The notes under the pieces: model-generated
What the model saw: the letters and a program-made list of their open reading frames with translations, nothing else
Told to the model about the DNA's origin: nothing
Databases searched by the model: none
Assembly (NCBI RefSeq): GCF_029846115.1
Contig: NZ_JARVZZ010000001.1
Location: 4,402,001 to 4,466,000, forward strand
Reading direction: 5' to 3'
Length of the DNA stretch: 64,000 nt
From: Serratia marcescens
GTDB taxonomy: Bacteria; Pseudomonadota; Gammaproteobacteria; Enterobacterales; Enterobacteriaceae
Position numbers and translations under genes: made by a program
Shown: in pieces, positions 46,250 through 58,296 of the stretch
Position numbering within the stretch: the stretch's first letter is position 1
Layout of the letters: each line of letters opens with the position of its first letter

Positions 46250-47707
46250 TCAGAACGTCGGCTGCGCCATCTGCACCAGCGAAATCAGCGGCTGCGGATA
46301 GACACCCAACAGCAGTACCAGCGCGGCTGAGATCAGCACCACGACGCCACCGGCGGTCAACGCCCAGTTGTTCGGGGTATCGCGCTGCAGCGATTCCGGC
46401 GCGCTGAGGAACAGGCTGACAGTCACGCGCAGGTAGTAGTACAGGCCGATGGCGCTGCCTACCACGACTGCGCCGGTCAGCCACCACAGGTGTGCGCTGA
46501 CGCCCATCGCGATCACGAAGAACTTACCGATAAAGCCCAGCGTCATCGGGATACCAGCCAGCGACAGCATCATCACCGTCATCACCGCGGACAAGATTGG
46601 CTTATGCCAGAACAGACCACGGTAAGAGAACAGCGAATCCGCATCCGGGCCGCGGTACGGGCTGGACATCAGGCTGACCACGCCGAAGGCGCCCAGGCTG
46701 CTGAACAGGTAACCGGCCAGGTAAACGCCGGCGGTTTCCAGCGACAGCTGATGGGTTTGCACCGCAATCAGCGCCACCAGCAGGTAGCCCAGGTGGGCGA
46801 TCGACGAGTAACCCAGCAGACGCTTGATGTTGGTCTGGCTGATGGCCATCAGGTTGCCGAACAAGATAGAGCAGAACGCGATGATCGACAGCACCATGCG
46901 CAGCGCTTCGTTGTCGGCGGCCGGGGCATACAGGAACAGACGCATCACGACCGCGAAGATCGCGATCTTGCTGGCGGTCGCCAGGAAGGTCGAGACCGGC
47001 GCAGGTGCGCCCTGATACACGTCCGGCGTCCACAGTTGGAACGGCACCAGCGACAGCTTGAAGCCCAGACCGACGATCATCATGCCCATACCGGCCAGGA
47101 TCAGCGGCTGGTGCATCATGTTTTCCTGCAGGCTCTTACCGAGGCCGGCCAGCGACAGATCGCCGGACTCGGCATACAGCAGCGCCATGCCGAACAGCAG
47201 GAACGACGAGGCGGCGGCGGACAGCAGCATGTACTTGATGGCGGCTTCCAGCGGGCGCTTCTGGCGGTAGGCATAGCCCACCAGGCCGAACAGCGGCAGC
47301 GAGATCAGCTCGATACCGATGAACAGCGAAGCCAGATGGTTGGCGCTCGCCAGCAGGATGCCACCCATGGCGGCGATCAGCACCAGCAGGTAGAACTCTT
47401 CGCGGTTATCCGGATAGCCGACCAGCCACGGATACGCGAAGGTGCAGGTTGCCAGACTCGCCAGCAGCACCAGCCCGGTGTAGAACATCGAGTAACCGTC
47501 AACCCGCAGCAGCGGGGTGACGTCCATTGGGCCTGCCTGGCCGACAAAGTACAGCGAAAGCAGCGCCAGGTTGAGACCGATCACGGTCAGGGTGGCGTTG
47601 ATAAAGTGGTCGCGTCGCCACGCAATGCCTAGCATCACAACCACCACCGTCAATCCGACGATCAACAGCGGCAGCAGTGCGATCAGTTGTTGAGGAGTTA
47701 TTGTCAT
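46250..47707 (-). CDS. nuoN: NADH:quinone oxidoreductase subunit N
   Basis: A 485-residue antiporter-like membrane subunit of complex I with 14 helices. Proton-channel charges lie in [23 protein letters not shown], the conserved Lys in [22 protein letters not shown], and the broken-helix Lys in [23 protein letters not shown]. It carries one of the proton routes of the membrane arm. It is the last gene of the operon, six bases after nuoM. Confidence 0.97.
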   Translation of the reverse strand: MTITPQQLIALLPLLIVGLTVVVVMLGIAWRRDHFINATLTVIGLNLALLSLYFVGQAGPMDVTPLLRVDGYSMFYTGLVLLASLATCTFAYPWLVGYPDNREEFYLLVLIAAMGGILLASANHLASLFIGIELISLPLFGLVGYAYRQKRPLEAAIKYMLLSAAASSFLLFGMALLYAESGDLSLAGLGKSLQENMMHQPLILAGMGMMIVGLGFKLSLVPFQLWTPDVYQGAPAPVSTFLATASKIAIFAVVMRLFLYAPAADNEALRMVLSIIAFCSILFGNLMAISQTNIKRLLGYSSIAHLGYLLVALIAVQTHQLSLETAGVYLAGYLFSSLGAFGVVSLMSSPYRGPDADSLFSYRGLFWHKPILSAVMTVMMLSLAGIPMTLGFIGKFFVIAMGVSAHLWWLTGAVVVGSAIGLYYYLRVTVSLFLSAPESLQRDTPNNWALTAGGVVVLISAALVLLLGVYPQPLISLVQMAQPTF

Positions 47708-47713
47708 GGCGAA

Positions 47714-49243
47714 TTACGGCCTTGTTGTTGAAATTGCTGAAACTGACGAACCAAACCAATGTTGCACGTTGCTCATCGCCGCGTTGGAAGTATCCAGAAT
47801 CGGCTGCGGGTAAACCCCCAGCAGAACCAGCAACACCACCAGCAGCAGAATGATGAACAGCTCGCGCGCGGTCATGCCCTGCAGCGGCTGGTCGGACTTA
47901 GGCGCACCGTAATAAGCGCGCTGCATCATGATCAGCGAGTAAACCGAAGCGAACACCAGACCGAAGGTAGAAATCACGGTGATCACCGGCACCACCTGGT
48001 AGCTGCCGAACAGAATCATGAATTCGCCGACGAAGTTACCGGTACCCGGCATCCCCAGCGTAGCCACGGCGAAGAACAGCGACAGTGCAGGGATGAATTT
48101 GATACGCCCCCACAGGCCGCCCATCTGACGCATGTCGCGGGTATGCAGACGCTCATACAGCTGGCCGCAGATGATAAACATACCGGCGGCAGACAGGCCG
48201 TGCGCGATCATCTGGATCACCGCGCCCTGGTAAGCCAGCTGGCTGCCGGTGTAGATGGCGATCAGCACGAAGCCCATGTGCGATACCGAGGTGTAGGCGA
48301 TAAGACGCTTGATGTCGGTTTGCGCGAACGCCATCCAGGCGCCGTAGAAGATGCCGATCACGCCCAGCCACATGGCGATTGGCGCAAACTCGTGCGAAGC
48401 CTCAGGGAACAGCGGCAGGCTGAAACGCAGCAGGCCGTAGGCCGCGGTTTTCAGCAAGATGCCCGCCAGGTCGACGGAACCTGCGGTCGGTGCCTGGCTG
48501 TGCGCGTCCGGCAACCAGCCGTGCAGCGGCACCACCGGCATTTTCACCGCGAAGGCGATGAAGAAGCCCAGCATCAACAGATATTGCACGTTGTGGGACA
48601 TCGGCGTTTGCAGCAGGTCTTCGTAATCGAAGGTCCACACGCCGGTCGCGTTGTAGTGCACGAACACCAGGCCCAGGATCGCAATCAGCATCACCAGACC
48701 GCTGGCCTGGGTGTAGATGAAGAACTTGGTCGCCGCGGTGATACGGGTTTTACCGTCCGACGCCTTGTGGCCCCACAGCGCGATCAGGAAGTACATCGGC
48801 ACCAACATCATTTCCCAGAAGAAGAAGAACAGGAACATGTCGATGGCGAGGAACACGCCGATAACGCCGCCCAAGATCCACAGCAGGTTGAGGTGGAAGA
48901 AGCCCTGATACTTCTGGATTTCACGCCAGGAACAGAGGATCGCCAGCACGCCCAGCAGACCGGTCAACACCACCATCAGCAGCGACAGGCCGTCCAGCGC
49001 CAGGTGGATGGAGATGCCGAAGCGCGGGATCCACGGCAGCAGGAATTCGCTCTGCCACTGCGGAATGCCTTTCGGCGTAGTCAAGGTATAGCCGCCCTGC
49101 ATCCACAGCTGCAGAGAGAGCGCCAACGTCAGCCCCATTGCGATCAGCGCTATCCAGCGCGGCACCTTAGTACCGAAGCGCTCAAGCTGCCAGCACAGCA
49201 GACCGCCGATAAAGGGGATAAGAATTAGCCAAGGTAATAGCAT
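47714..49243 (-). CDS. nuoM: NADH:quinone oxidoreductase subunit M
   Basis: A 509-residue antiporter-like subunit with 14 helices. The conserved Glu lies in FFFFFWEMMLVPMYFLIALWG and the channel Lys in AFAVKMPVVPLHGWLPDAHSQAPTAGSV. The TM12 segment contains AQTDIKRLIAYTSVSHMGFVLIAIY. The protein pairs with NuoL and NuoN in the distal membrane arm. A 95-bp gap with a perfect hairpin separates it from nuoL, the longest gap in the operon apart from that before nuoB. Confidence 0.97.
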   Translation of the reverse strand: MLLPWLILIPFIGGLLCWQLERFGTKVPRWIALIAMGLTLALSLQLWMQGGYTLTTPKGIPQWQSEFLLPWIPRFGISIHLALDGLSLLMVVLTGLLGVLAILCSWREIQKYQGFFHLNLLWILGGVIGVFLAIDMFLFFFFWEMMLVPMYFLIALWGHKASDGKTRITAATKFFIYTQASGLVMLIAILGLVFVHYNATGVWTFDYEDLLQTPMSHNVQYLLMLGFFIAFAVKMPVVPLHGWLPDAHSQAPTAGSVDLAGILLKTAAYGLLRFSLPLFPEASHEFAPIAMWLGVIGIFYGAWMAFAQTDIKRLIAYTSVSHMGFVLIAIYTGSQLAYQGAVIQMIAHGLSAAGMFIICGQLYERLHTRDMRQMGGLWGRIKFIPALSLFFAVATLGMPGTGNFVGEFMILFGSYQVVPVITVISTFGLVFASVYSLIMMQRAYYGAPKSDQPLQGMTARELFIILLLVVLLVLLGVYPQPILDTSNAAMSNVQHWFGSSVSAISTTRP

Positions 49244-49284
49244 GGCGTTTTGTGTCCCTTATACGAATAATTTCAAACTTTGTA

Positions 49285-49307
49285 CGTAGCGCCTGCCCGG
49301 CGCTACG
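49285..49307 (-). repeat. Perfect hairpin in nuoL-nuoM gap
   Basis: CGTAGCGCC and GGCGCTACG form a 9-bp stem with a 5-nt loop (TGCCC). There is no T run on the coding strand, so it is more likely an RNA stabiliser or processing signal than a terminator. Confidence 0.7.
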
Positions 49308-49338
49308 CCCGAAAAATGCGTCTGTTTAAATTATTCAA

Positions 49339-51186
49339 TTAAACCAAAATCAACAGAGCCAATACGACCACTGCACCCACACCCATAGACGCTATATACC
49401 AACGCACCTGACCGTTCTCGCTCACCGTCAGACCGCGGTTCCCCCAGCGGGAGAAGACGGCCGGCAGGTTCATCAGCGAGTTCAGCGGATCGCGCTGCAG
49501 CAGCTTCGCAATGCCCAGGTACGGCTTGACGAACACTTTGTCATACAGCCAGTCGAAGCCCCAGGCATGGAACCACCAGGTCGAGAAGAAACGCCCCGGC
49601 GCGCTGTTGGCGATGCTGTTGACCAGGCTGCGTTTGCCCAGCCACAGCGCGGCCGCCAGCAGAATGCCGACGATAGCCACCACGCCGGAGGTGATTTCAA
49701 GCGTCAGCACGCTGCCGTGCGCCAGCTCGGTCGTCTCCGGCAGCACGTCCTGCAACGGCGGCACGATCATCGCGCCGACGAAGGTGGACAGCACCAGCAG
49801 AACCAACAGCGGCAGGTGGTGAGTGATGCCTTTACCGGCATGCGCTTTGATTTTCTCTTCGCCATGGAACACGATGAAAATCATACGGAAGGTGTACAGC
49901 GAGGTCATGAACGCGCCGACCAGGCCGGCCACCATCAGGTTGATGTGGCCGTTGGCCATCGCGCCCGCCAGGATCTCGTCCTTACTGAAGAAGCCGGCCG
50001 TGACCAGCGGCAACGCAGACAGCGCCGCGCCACCCACCAGGAAGCAGACATACACCAGTGGGATGCTCTTGCGCAGGCCGCCCATCTTGAAGATGTTTTG
50101 CTCGTGGTGGCAAGCCAGGATCACCGAACCGGACGACAGGAACAGCAGCGCCTTGAAGAACGCGTGGGTCATCAGGTGGAAGATCGCCGCGTCCCATGCC
50201 TGCACGCCCAGCGCCAGGAACATGTAACCGATCTGGCTCATGGTGGAGTAAGCGAGCACGCGCTTGATGTCGGTCTGCACCAGCGCGGCGAAGCCGGCCA
50301 GCAGCAGAGTGACCGCACCGACGATGCCCACCAGGTGCAGCACTTCCGGCGCCATCAGGAACAGGCCGTGCGTACGGGCGATCAGATAGACGCCCGCGGT
50401 CACCATGGTCGCCGCGTGGATCAGTGCGGAAACCGGGGTTGGGCCCGCCATCGCGTCCGCCAACCAGGTTTGCAACGGCAGCTGCGCCGATTTACCGACC
50501 GCACCGCCCAGCAGCATCAGGGTCGCCCAGGTGATGGCCGTGTCACCCACCGCCAGTTTCTGCGGCGCCAGGATCATCAGCTCGCGGATGTTCAGCGTGC
50601 CCAGCTCGTTGTAGAGGATGAACAGCGCGAACGCCAGGAACACGTCGCCCACGCGGGTCACGATGAAGGCTTTCATCGCCGCCGCGCCGTTGGCTGGGTC
50701 TTTGTAGTAGAAACCGATCAACAGGTAGCTGCACAGGCCCACGCCTTCCCAACCCAGATACATCAGCAGCAGGTTGTCTGCCAGCACCAAGACCACCATG
50801 CTGGCGATAAACAGGTTGGTGTAAGCGAAGAAGCGCGAATAGCCCTCTTCACCGCGCATGTACCAAGAAGCGAACATGTGGATGAAGAAGCCGACGCCGG
50901 TGACCACCGACAGCATGGTCAGCGACAGGCCGTCCAGCACCAGGGTCACGCCGATATTGAAGTTACCGACGGCCATCCAGGTCCACAGGCTTTGTTCGAA
51001 CAGCTGCACGCCGGCGGCTTTCTGGGCGAGGAAATCCATCGCCACATACACCGTGACCAGCGCAGCCAGGCCGATAGAGCCCACGCCGACGGTGGCCGCC
51101 GTGTTCTCAGACCAACGACCGCGGGAAAATGCCAACAGCAGGAACCCGATCAGCGGTAGCAGAATTGTTAAATATAATAGGTTCAT
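49339..51186 (-). CDS. nuoL: NADH:quinone oxidoreductase subunit L
   Basis: A 615-residue distal membrane subunit with 16 helices. The first channel half has [22 protein letters not shown] with the conserved Glu, then [41 protein letters not shown] and [24 protein letters not shown]. The C-terminal part contains the long lateral helix that runs along the membrane arm. It overlaps nuoK by 4 bp. Confidence 0.97.
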   Translation of the reverse strand: MNLLYLTILLPLIGFLLLAFSRGRWSENTAATVGVGSIGLAALVTVYVAMDFLAQKAAGVQLFEQSLWTWMAVGNFNIGVTLVLDGLSLTMLSVVTGVGFFIHMFASWYMRGEEGYSRFFAYTNLFIASMVVLVLADNLLLMYLGWEGVGLCSYLLIGFYYKDPANGAAAMKAFIVTRVGDVFLAFALFILYNELGTLNIRELMILAPQKLAVGDTAITWATLMLLGGAVGKSAQLPLQTWLADAMAGPTPVSALIHAATMVTAGVYLIARTHGLFLMAPEVLHLVGIVGAVTLLLAGFAALVQTDIKRVLAYSTMSQIGYMFLALGVQAWDAAIFHLMTHAFFKALLFLSSGSVILACHHEQNIFKMGGLRKSIPLVYVCFLVGGAALSALPLVTAGFFSKDEILAGAMANGHINLMVAGLVGAFMTSLYTFRMIFIVFHGEEKIKAHAGKGITHHLPLLVLLVLSTFVGAMIVPPLQDVLPETTELAHGSVLTLEITSGVVAIVGILLAAALWLGKRSLVNSIANSAPGRFFSTWWFHAWGFDWLYDKVFVKPYLGIAKLLQRDPLNSLMNLPAVFSRWGNRGLTVSENGQVRWYIASMGVGAVVVLALLILV

Positions 51187-51485
51187 CCGCGCATCTCACT
51201 GACAGTATCAATATTCAGGGTATGACGACGACGGTAGAGCTGCAGCAACAGCGCCAGGCCGATACTGGCCTCGGCTGCCGCCAGGCTGATCGCCAGGATG
51301 TACATCACCTGCCCGTCCGCCTGGCCCCAGTAGCTTCCCGCCACGATAAACGCCAACGCCGCAGCGTTGATCATCACTTCCAGGCTGATCAGCATAAACA
51401 GCAGGTTGCGGCGCACCAGCAGCCCGGTCAGCCCGAGCACAAACAGGATAGCCGCCAGGATCAGGCCGTGTTGAAGAGGGATCAT
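51183..51485 (-). CDS. nuoK: NADH:quinone oxidoreductase subunit K
   Basis: A 100-residue subunit with three membrane helices ([65 protein letters not shown]). Two conserved buried Glu residues, in ISLEVMIN and AAAEASIG, form part of the proton path. It overlaps nuoL and nuoJ by 4 bp each, which indicates translational coupling. Confidence 0.97.
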   Translation of the reverse strand: MIPLQHGLILAAILFVLGLTGLLVRRNLLFMLISLEVMINAAALAFIVAGSYWGQADGQVMYILAISLAAAEASIGLALLLQLYRRRHTLNIDTVSEMRG

Positions 51486-52039
51486 GCTTGCTCCTCCGAT
51501 TTTCTTCTCGCCATTTCGCCACTCGCCGGCGCGTTGCTCAGCACCTCGCCAGGCTTGTGCTCGCGGCCGATATGGAAGGCGACAACCAGACCCGCCAACA
51601 GCAGCATTGAAGCCAGCTCAACCGCCAGTACGTAAGGCCCGAACAGGCTGATGCCCACCGCCTTCGCGTCGACCATCTCGCCGCTGATACCCTGGTCGGA
51701 TACGCTGCGGATCGCGACGATCAATACCACCAGCAGCGCCAGCGACAACAGGCCAGGTCCGATCCACACCGTCGGCTTCATCCAGTCGCGCTCTTGCTGC
51801 TGCACGTTGCCGAGGTTCAGCATCATCACCACGAACACGAACAGCACCATGATGGCGCCCGCATAGACGATGATTTCCAACGCGGCGGCAAAGTAGGCGC
51901 CGAGCGAGAAGAAGACTGCCGAGATCGCCAATAACGAGACGATCAGATACAGCAGCGCATGTACAGGGTTGGTATGGGTGATCACGCGAATCGTCGCGGC
52001 CACCGCAATCAAACCTGCCAGGTAAAATGCAATTTCCAT
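51482..52039 (-). CDS. nuoJ: NADH:quinone oxidoreductase subunit J
   Basis: A 185-residue membrane subunit with five helices. [52 protein letters not shown] includes the pi-bulge helix 3 region with conserved Glu and Tyr that link the quinone site to the membrane arm. The frame is open for 28 codons upstream; the ATG at 52039 matches the family N-terminus [10 protein letters not shown] and lies 13 bp after nuoI. Confidence 0.96.
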   Translation of the reverse strand: MEIAFYLAGLIAVAATIRVITHTNPVHALLYLIVSLLAISAVFFSLGAYFAAALEIIVYAGAIMVLFVFVVMMLNLGNVQQQERDWMKPTVWIGPGLLSLALLVVLIVAIRSVSDQGISGEMVDAKAVGISLFGPYVLAVELASMLLLAGLVVAFHIGREHKPGEVLSNAPASGEMARRKSEEQA

Positions 52040-52052
52040 GCTTGCTGGCTCC

Positions 52053-52595
52053 TTAGGGCAACAGACCTTTGACGTCGATCGGTTTGGCTTCGTTTTCGGC
52101 TTCGCCTTTGGCTTTGCCGTCAATCGCCATACCGGCCATCCGGTAGAAGTTATATTCCGGATATTTACCCGGCCCCGAGATCAACAGATCTTCTTTTTCG
52201 TACACCAGATCCTGACGCTTGTACTCACCCAGTTCGAAATCCGGCGTCAGCTGGATAGCGGTAGTCGGGCAAGCCTCTTCGCACAGGCCACAGAAAATGC
52301 AGCGCGAGAAGTTGATGCGGAAGAACTCCGGATACCAACGGCCGTCTTTCTGCTCCGCTTTTTGCAGCGAGATACAGCCGACCGGGCAGGCAACCGCACA
52401 CAGGTTACAGGCGACGCAGCGCTCTTCGCCGTCCGGATCGCGCGTCAGCACGATGCGGCCGCGGTAGCGCGGCGGCAGGTAAACCGGTTCTTCCGGATAC
52501 ATCTGGGTTTCGCGCTTGGCGAAGGCATGCAGGCCAATCATCCAAATGCTGCGCACCTGGGTGCCGAAACCAACCACTAACTCTTTCAATGTCAT
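52053..52595 (-). CDS. nuoI: NADH:quinone oxidoreductase subunit I
   Basis: A 180-residue peripheral subunit carrying two [4Fe-4S] clusters (N6a and N6b), bound by [12 protein letters not shown] and [12 protein letters not shown]. It conducts electrons from NuoG to NuoB. The amphipathic N-terminus ([25 protein letters not shown]) anchors it to the membrane surface. It lies 14 bp after nuoH. Confidence 0.97.
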   Translation of the reverse strand: MTLKELVVGFGTQVRSIWMIGLHAFAKRETQMYPEEPVYLPPRYRGRIVLTRDPDGEERCVACNLCAVACPVGCISLQKAEQKDGRWYPEFFRINFSRCIFCGLCEEACPTTAIQLTPDFELGEYKRQDLVYEKEDLLISGPGKYPEYNFYRMAGMAIDGKAKGEAENEAKPIDVKGLLP

Positions 52596-52609
52596 GGTTT
52601 ATTCACCCC

Positions 52610-53587
52610 TTATTGAGCGTTGTACAAAATGACCGCGGCGGTTGCCAGCAGGTTCAGCAGCGTCAGCGGCAGGCACACTTTCCAGCCGAAGGACATCACC
52701 TGGTCATAACGCGGACGCGGCAGCGCGGCACGGATCAGGATGAACATCATCATGAAGAAGGCCGTTTTCAACGCGAACCAGATGAATGGCGGCAGGAACG
52801 GACCCTGCCAGCCGCCGAAGAACAACGTCACAATCAGGGCGGACACGGTGACGATACCGATGTATTCCCCCACGAAGAACAGACCGAACTTCATGCCGGA
52901 ATATTCGATGTGGTAACCGTCGGCCAGTTCCTGCTCGGCTTCCGGCTGGTCAAACGGGTGACGGTGACACACCGCCACGCCGGCGATCGCGAAGGTCACG
53001 AAGCCAAAGAACTGCGGGATGACGTTCCAGACGTGCGCCTGGGATTCAACGATGGCCTGCATGTTGAACGAATCCGCCTGCATCACCACGCCCATCAGCG
53101 ACAGGCCGATGAACACTTCGTAGCTCAGGGTTTGCGCGGAGGCGCGCATCGCGCCCAACAGCGAGTATTTGTTGTTGCTCGACCATCCGGCGAACAGCAC
53201 GGCGTACACCGCCAGGCCGGCCATCATCAGGAAGAACAGAATACCGATGTTGAGATCGGACACCGCCCAGGTCGGGCTGACCGGAACGATGGCAAATGCC
53301 AGCAACAGGGAAGTAAAGGCGATCATCGGCGCCAGGGTGAAGATCACCCGGTCGGAGAATCTCGGAACCCAGTCTTCCTTGAAGAACATTTTGATCATGT
53401 CGGCGACCAGCTGCAGCGAGCCGCCCCAGCCTACGCGGTTCGGTCCGTAGCGGTTCTGGAACAGGCCGAGCAGGCGGCGTTCGCCGAAGCTCATGAATGC
53501 CCCGCACGCCACGACCACCAACAGGATCACGACCGCTTTAAGAATGGCGATCAGAATGTCGATCACCTCAGGGGTAAACCAGCTCAT
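52610..53587 (-). CDS. nuoH: NADH:quinone oxidoreductase subunit H
   Basis: A 325-residue membrane subunit with eight helices that forms much of the quinone-binding chamber. Hallmarks are [39 protein letters not shown], the acidic loop [30 protein letters not shown], and [23 protein letters not shown]. It overlaps nuoG by 4 bp. Confidence 0.97.
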   Translation of the reverse strand: MSWFTPEVIDILIAILKAVVILLVVVACGAFMSFGERRLLGLFQNRYGPNRVGWGGSLQLVADMIKMFFKEDWVPRFSDRVIFTLAPMIAFTSLLLAFAIVPVSPTWAVSDLNIGILFFLMMAGLAVYAVLFAGWSSNNKYSLLGAMRASAQTLSYEVFIGLSLMGVVMQADSFNMQAIVESQAHVWNVIPQFFGFVTFAIAGVAVCHRHPFDQPEAEQELADGYHIEYSGMKFGLFFVGEYIGIVTVSALIVTLFFGGWQGPFLPPFIWFALKTAFFMMMFILIRAALPRPRYDQVMSFGWKVCLPLTLLNLLATAAVILYNAQ

Positions 53588-56322
53588 CGTGCCGCCTCCC
53601 GCAGATTGTCTACCTTAGCACCCACCAAGATCGGCGGGATCCCTGGCAAGCCGAGCGGCAAACCAACCTGGCCCTGGGTCAGGGTTTCACTCAGACGCAC
53701 CGGCAGACGCAGGGTCTGGCCCGCACAGCTGAACTCCACCAGGCTGCCCGCGTTGACGCCAAGCGTCGCCGCGTCGGCCGGGTTGACCATCACGTAGGCT
53801 TCCGGCATGCGCTGCTGGATCACGTGAGAGCGCTGCGACATTTCGTCGCTGCCGAACAGGTGGTAGTAAGGCGCGACACGCCAGCCGTCGACCGGATTGA
53901 ACGCGGCAGGCACGCGGTCGAAGTAACCGAGGCTGCCCTCCCCCGCTTCGATCAGGCGCACGCCCGGATCGCCGTGGCGCAGTTTGCCACCCACTTCGGC
54001 CTGGAACTTGTTCCATGCCTGCGGTGAGTTCCAGCCTGGCGCCCAGGCAAACGGGATCTGTTGACGATCGGCCAGCGGGCTGTTGTTCCCTTCCATCGAG
54101 AAGGCGAACATGGTGTCTTTATCCTGCGGCTGACGCGGCTCGTGCACGCTGATGTTGGCGCGCATGGCGGTACGGCCGCTGGAGCGGTGCGGCGAACGCG
54201 CCAGCTTCTGACCGCGAATGCGGAAAGTCGCGTCTGGCGCGGCGTCGACGATGCCCTGCAGCTGCGGCAACGCAGCGACGCAAGCGGCGATCACGTCATC
54301 AAGCTGGGTCCAATCCACGTGGCGGCTGGTGTAGGTGGAGTGCAGCGAGTGCATCCAGCGCCAGCTTTCCAGCATCACGGTGAACTGATTCTTCTTGGCG
54401 TCGTCGTAGTAAGCCGGATCGTATACCTGGAAGAAGCGCTGCGCGCGGCCTTCCTGGTTGATCAGCGTACCGTCGCTCTCGGCAAAGCTGGCCGAGGAGA
54501 GGATCAGGTTGGCTTTGTCCATGATCGCGGTGCGCTGGTGGTCGGCGACGATCAGGTTGTTGACCTTGGTCAACGCTGCGTCCACCTGCGCCGCCGGCGC
54601 ATGACGATAGAGATCGTTTTCCATCACGATGGCGGTGTCTGCTGCGCCGCTCGCCAGCTGTTCCAGCGCCTGATCGAGCGAGCCGCCGCCGATCATCGCC
54701 AGGCCCATGCTGTTGGCTGCGCCCGCCACGAAGGTGATGCCGACATCGGAACCGCGGCCCTTCAACGCTTTGGCGATGTTGGCCGCCGCTTCGATGATGG
54801 CTTCGCTGCCAGCGTTGCTGCCGGTCACGATCAGCGGTTTGCGTGCGCCGGTCAGCGCCTGCACGATGATATCGACTTTCTTGTTCAGGCCGTCAGCCAG
54901 ATCGTTCACCGCCGGCGCCGCGCTGTCCAGCGCGTGAGCGATGGCGAAGCCGAAGCGCGCCTGCTCGTCCACCGGCGCGCGGTAGTTCCAGGCGGCGATG
55001 TCGTCCAGACGGGTGTTGTCGACGTTGGTGGTGAACAGCGGGTACTTGGCGTGCTGACCGATGTTCTGCACCGCCGCGATCTGCCAGTCGGCCACGCGTT
55101 GCGCCGCCGCCATCGCGCGGGCTTTCCCCTTGACGGCCTGGCGCACGGACAGCGCGATGCGCGCGCCGGTTTGCGTCAGGTCTTCGCCCAGCACCAGCAC
55201 CGCGTCGTAATCTTCGATCTCACGCAGCGCCGGCGTATGGACGCCGCCGTTTTTCAGCACGTTCAGCATCAGCGCCAGGCGTGATTGCTCCGCCTGAGCG
55301 ATACCGGTGTAGTAGTTCTCGGCGCCGACCAGTTCGCGCAGCGCGAAGTTGCTTTCCAGGCTGGCGCGCGGGGAGCCGATGCCGATGGTTTTCTTCGCCT
55401 GACGCAGGATGTCCGCCGCGCCCTGCATCGCCTGCTCGGCGTTCAGGGTGATCCAGTCATCACCGCGCAGCTGCTGCGGTTGACGCGGACGATCTTTCTG
55501 GTTGACGTAGCCGTAACCGAAACGGCCGCGGTCGCACAGGAAGTAGTGGTTCACGCTGCCGTTGTAACGGTTTTCGATACGGCGCAATTCGCCATAGCGC
55601 TCGCCCGGGCTGGTATTACAGCCGATGCTGCACTGCTGGCAAATGCTCGGCGCAAACTGCATGTCCCATTTACGGTTGTAGCGTTCGGAGTGCGTTTTGT
55701 CGGTGAATACGCCGGTCGGGCACACTTCCACCAGGTTGCCGGAGAACTCGCTTTCCAGCGTGCCGCTTTCCGGACGACCGAAGTAGACGTTGTCGTGCGC
55801 GCCGTACACGCCGAAGTCGGTGCCGTCCGCATAGTCTTTGTAGTAACGCACGCAGCGGTAGCAGGCGATGCAGCGGTTCATCTCGTGCGAGATAAACGGC
55901 CCCAGCTCCTGGTTATTGTGGGTGCGCTTGGTGAAGCGGTAGCGGCGGAAGCTGTGGCCGGTCATTACCGTCATATCCTGCAGGTGACAGTTACCGCCTT
56001 CTTCACAGACCGGGCAATCGTGCGGGTGGTTGGTCATCAACCACTCGACCACGCTTTCACGGAACTGCTTCGCTTCGCCGTCATCGATGGAGATGAAGGT
56101 ACCATCGGATGCCGGGGTCATACAGGACATCACCAAACGGCCGCGCGTATCTTCCGCGTTTTGGTATTGCTTTACCGCACATTGGCGGCAAGCGCCGACG
56201 CTTCCCAGCGCCGGATGCCAGCAAAAGTAAGGAATATCAAGGCCGAGGGAGAGACAAGCCTGCAGCAGGTTGTCCGCCCCGTCTACCTCATACTCTTTGC
56301 CGTCTACATGAATCGTAGCCAT
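53584..56322 (-). CDS. nuoG: NADH:quinone oxidoreductase subunit G
   Basis: A 912-residue peripheral-arm subunit. The N-terminal ferredoxin-like part binds N1b ([16 protein letters not shown]), then N5 ([17 protein letters not shown]) and N4 ([17 protein letters not shown]). The extra cluster N7 of enterobacteria is at [20 protein letters not shown]. The rest is a molybdopterin-oxidoreductase-like domain without a cofactor. A start at 56331 would add MLT; 56322 ([13 protein letters not shown]) matches the family. Confidence 0.97.
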   Translation of the reverse strand: MATIHVDGKEYEVDGADNLLQACLSLGLDIPYFCWHPALGSVGACRQCAVKQYQNAEDTRGRLVMSCMTPASDGTFISIDDGEAKQFRESVVEWLMTNHPHDCPVCEEGGNCHLQDMTVMTGHSFRRYRFTKRTHNNQELGPFISHEMNRCIACYRCVRYYKDYADGTDFGVYGAHDNVYFGRPESGTLESEFSGNLVEVCPTGVFTDKTHSERYNRKWDMQFAPSICQQCSIGCNTSPGERYGELRRIENRYNGSVNHYFLCDRGRFGYGYVNQKDRPRQPQQLRGDDWITLNAEQAMQGAADILRQAKKTIGIGSPRASLESNFALRELVGAENYYTGIAQAEQSRLALMLNVLKNGGVHTPALREIEDYDAVLVLGEDLTQTGARIALSVRQAVKGKARAMAAAQRVADWQIAAVQNIGQHAKYPLFTTNVDNTRLDDIAAWNYRAPVDEQARFGFAIAHALDSAAPAVNDLADGLNKKVDIIVQALTGARKPLIVTGSNAGSEAIIEAAANIAKALKGRGSDVGITFVAGAANSMGLAMIGGGSLDQALEQLASGAADTAIVMENDLYRHAPAAQVDAALTKVNNLIVADHQRTAIMDKANLILSSASFAESDGTLINQEGRAQRFFQVYDPAYYDDAKKNQFTVMLESWRWMHSLHSTYTSRHVDWTQLDDVIAACVAALPQLQGIVDAAPDATFRIRGQKLARSPHRSSGRTAMRANISVHEPRQPQDKDTMFAFSMEGNNSPLADRQQIPFAWAPGWNSPQAWNKFQAEVGGKLRHGDPGVRLIEAGEGSLGYFDRVPAAFNPVDGWRVAPYYHLFGSDEMSQRSHVIQQRMPEAYVMVNPADAATLGVNAGSLVEFSCAGQTLRLPVRLSETLTQGQVGLPLGLPGIPPILVGAKVDNLREAAR

Positions 56323-56342
56323 AGTCAGCATGCTTCCAAGTG

Positions 56343-56360
56343 GCCTGCCTTGCGGCAGGC
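56343..56360 (-). repeat. Hairpin in nuoF-nuoG gap
   Basis: GCCTGCC pairs with GGCAGGC across a TTGC loop in the 77-bp nuoF-nuoG gap. It lacks a T run, so it may stabilise or mark processing of the long transcript rather than end it. Confidence 0.6.
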
Positions 56361-56399
56361 GTTAATCAAAAATTCTGGCCGTGTTCGGGCAAGTTCGGC

Positions 56400-57746
56400 T
56401 TACCAGCGCTGCTTCAGCAGATTGTTCGGCTGAATGCCGCCAATCGCATGGGCGTTGCCGAAGTGTTGCACGGCGATACCCGCCTCGAACTCTTCACGGA
56501 AATATTTAATCGCGCTTTGCAGTGGCTCTACGGCACCTGGCGCGTGGGCGCAGAAGGTTTTGCCCGGGCCGAGGGAACGGCACAGCTGTTCGAGGGTTTC
56601 GATATCCCCCGGCTGCCCTTCGCCGTTTTCCAACGCACGCAGGATCTTCACGCTCCACGGCAGGCCGTCGCGGCATGGCGTACACCAGCCGCAGGACTCG
56701 CGGGCGAAGAACTCTTCCAGGTTACGCACCAGCGGCACCATGCCGATCTCGTGGTCTACCGCCATCGCCAGCGCGGTGCCGAGACGGCTGCCGGCTTTGC
56801 CGATCGCGCCGTATTCCATCGGCAGATCGAGATGATCGGCGGTCAGGAAGTCGGTCCCCGCGCCGCCCGGCTGCCAGGCTTTGAAGCGCAGACCGTCACG
56901 CATGCCGCCGGCGTAGTCTTCCAGGATCTCGCGCGCGGTAGTGCCGAACGGCAGCTCCCAGACGCCCGGATTTTTCACCCGGCCGGAGAAGCCCATCAGC
57001 TTGGTGCCTTTGTCTTCACTGCCGGAGATGCCGGTGTACCACTCCACGCCGTTCGCCAAAATGGCCGGCACGTTGCACAACGTTTCGACGTTGTTGACGC
57101 AGGTCGGCTTGCCCCACACGCCGGCGCTGGCCGGGAATGGCGGCTTGGAACGCGGATTGGCGCGGCGGCCTTCCAGCGAGTTGATCAGCGCGGTTTCTTC
57201 GCCGCAGATATAACGGCCGGCGCCGGTGTGCACGATCAGCTCGAAATCGAACCCGGTGCCGAGAATGTTCTTGCCCAGATAGCCGGCTTCGGTGGCTTCC
57301 GCGATGGCGCGACGCAGATGCGCCGCCGCTTCGATGTACTCACCGCGCAGGAAGATGTACCCACGGTAGGCTTTCAGCGCGAACGCGGAGATCAGCATGC
57401 CTTCCACCAGCAGGTGCGGCAGCTGCTCCATCAGCAGGCGGTCTTTGTAGGTGCCCGGCTCCATCTCATCGGCGTTACACAGCAGGTAACGGATGTTCAT
57501 GGATTCGTCCTTCGGCATCAGGCTCCACTTCAAACCGGTGGAGAAGCCCGCGCCGCCGCGGCCCTTCAGCCCGGAGTCTTTCACCAGGCCGACGATCTCA
57601 TCCGGTGCCAGGCCTTTGAGGGCCTTTTCCGCGCCGGCATAGCCGTTTTTGCTGCGGTACTCGTCCAGCCACAGCGGCTGCTTGTCATCGCGCAGACGCC
57701 AGGTCAGCGGATGCGTTTCGGGAGTGCGTACAATGTGCTTGGTCAT
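56400..57746 (-). CDS. nuoF: NADH:quinone oxidoreductase subunit F
   Basis: A 448-residue subunit that binds NADH, FMN and the N3 cluster. The NADH/FMN site includes [16 protein letters not shown] and [13 protein letters not shown] with [21 protein letters not shown]. The N3 cluster is bound by [12 protein letters not shown] and a later Cys in [11 protein letters not shown]. It is the electron entry point of the complex. It overlaps nuoE by 4 bp. Confidence 0.98.
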   Translation of the reverse strand: MTKHIVRTPETHPLTWRLRDDKQPLWLDEYRSKNGYAGAEKALKGLAPDEIVGLVKDSGLKGRGGAGFSTGLKWSLMPKDESMNIRYLLCNADEMEPGTYKDRLLMEQLPHLLVEGMLISAFALKAYRGYIFLRGEYIEAAAHLRRAIAEATEAGYLGKNILGTGFDFELIVHTGAGRYICGEETALINSLEGRRANPRSKPPFPASAGVWGKPTCVNNVETLCNVPAILANGVEWYTGISGSEDKGTKLMGFSGRVKNPGVWELPFGTTAREILEDYAGGMRDGLRFKAWQPGGAGTDFLTADHLDLPMEYGAIGKAGSRLGTALAMAVDHEIGMVPLVRNLEEFFARESCGWCTPCRDGLPWSVKILRALENGEGQPGDIETLEQLCRSLGPGKTFCAHAPGAVEPLQSAIKYFREEFEAGIAVQHFGNAHAIGGIQPNNLLKQRW

Positions 57747-58294
57747 TGATACTGCTCCAGTAGCGTCTCGATATCTTCGGGCTTCAGCTGACTGTGAGTG
57801 TCGTCATCAATCATCATGGTCGGCCCTTTATCGCAGTTGCCCAGACAGCAGGTCGGCAACAGCGTGAAGCGGCCATCAAAGGTGGTTTGACCCGGCTTGA
57901 TGTTCAGCTTCTTCTCGATAGCGGCCTGAATGCCCTGGTAACCGGTGATGTGACAAACAACGCTGTCACAATAACGGATCACGTGACGTCCTACTGGCTG
58001 ACGGAAAATCTGGCTGTAGAACGTGGCCACGCCTTCTACATCGCTGGCGGGGATGCCCAGCACTTCCGCGATGGCGTAAATCGCACCGTCCGGAACCCAG
58101 CCGCGCTGCTTCTGCACAATTTTCAGTGCTTCGATGGAAGCGGCGCGCGGATCCTCGTAATGGTGTTTTTCGTGCTCGATCGCATCACGTTCTTCCGCGC
58201 TCAGTACAAATGCATCAACGCCGCTCTGAGGAGCGGCTGCATTGATGGGCTCGAGCGCATCGTTGACTGCGTGATTGTCTTTTTGAGAGTGCAT
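57743..58294 (-). CDS. nuoE: NADH:quinone oxidoreductase subunit E
   Basis: A 183-residue thioredoxin-like [2Fe-2S] subunit carrying cluster N1a. Ligands are in [13 protein letters not shown] and [13 protein letters not shown]. The N-terminal extension (about 28 residues, [26 protein letters not shown]) makes it longer than E. coli NuoE by 17 residues. It starts two bases after nuoCD ends and overlaps nuoF. Confidence 0.97.
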   Translation of the reverse strand: MHSQKDNHAVNDALEPINAAAPQSGVDAFVLSAEERDAIEHEKHHYEDPRAASIEALKIVQKQRGWVPDGAIYAIAEVLGIPASDVEGVATFYSQIFRQPVGRHVIRYCDSVVCHITGYQGIQAAIEKKLNIKPGQTTFDGRFTLLPTCCLGNCDKGPTMMIDDDTHSQLKPEDIETLLEQYQ

Positions 58295-58296
58295 AG

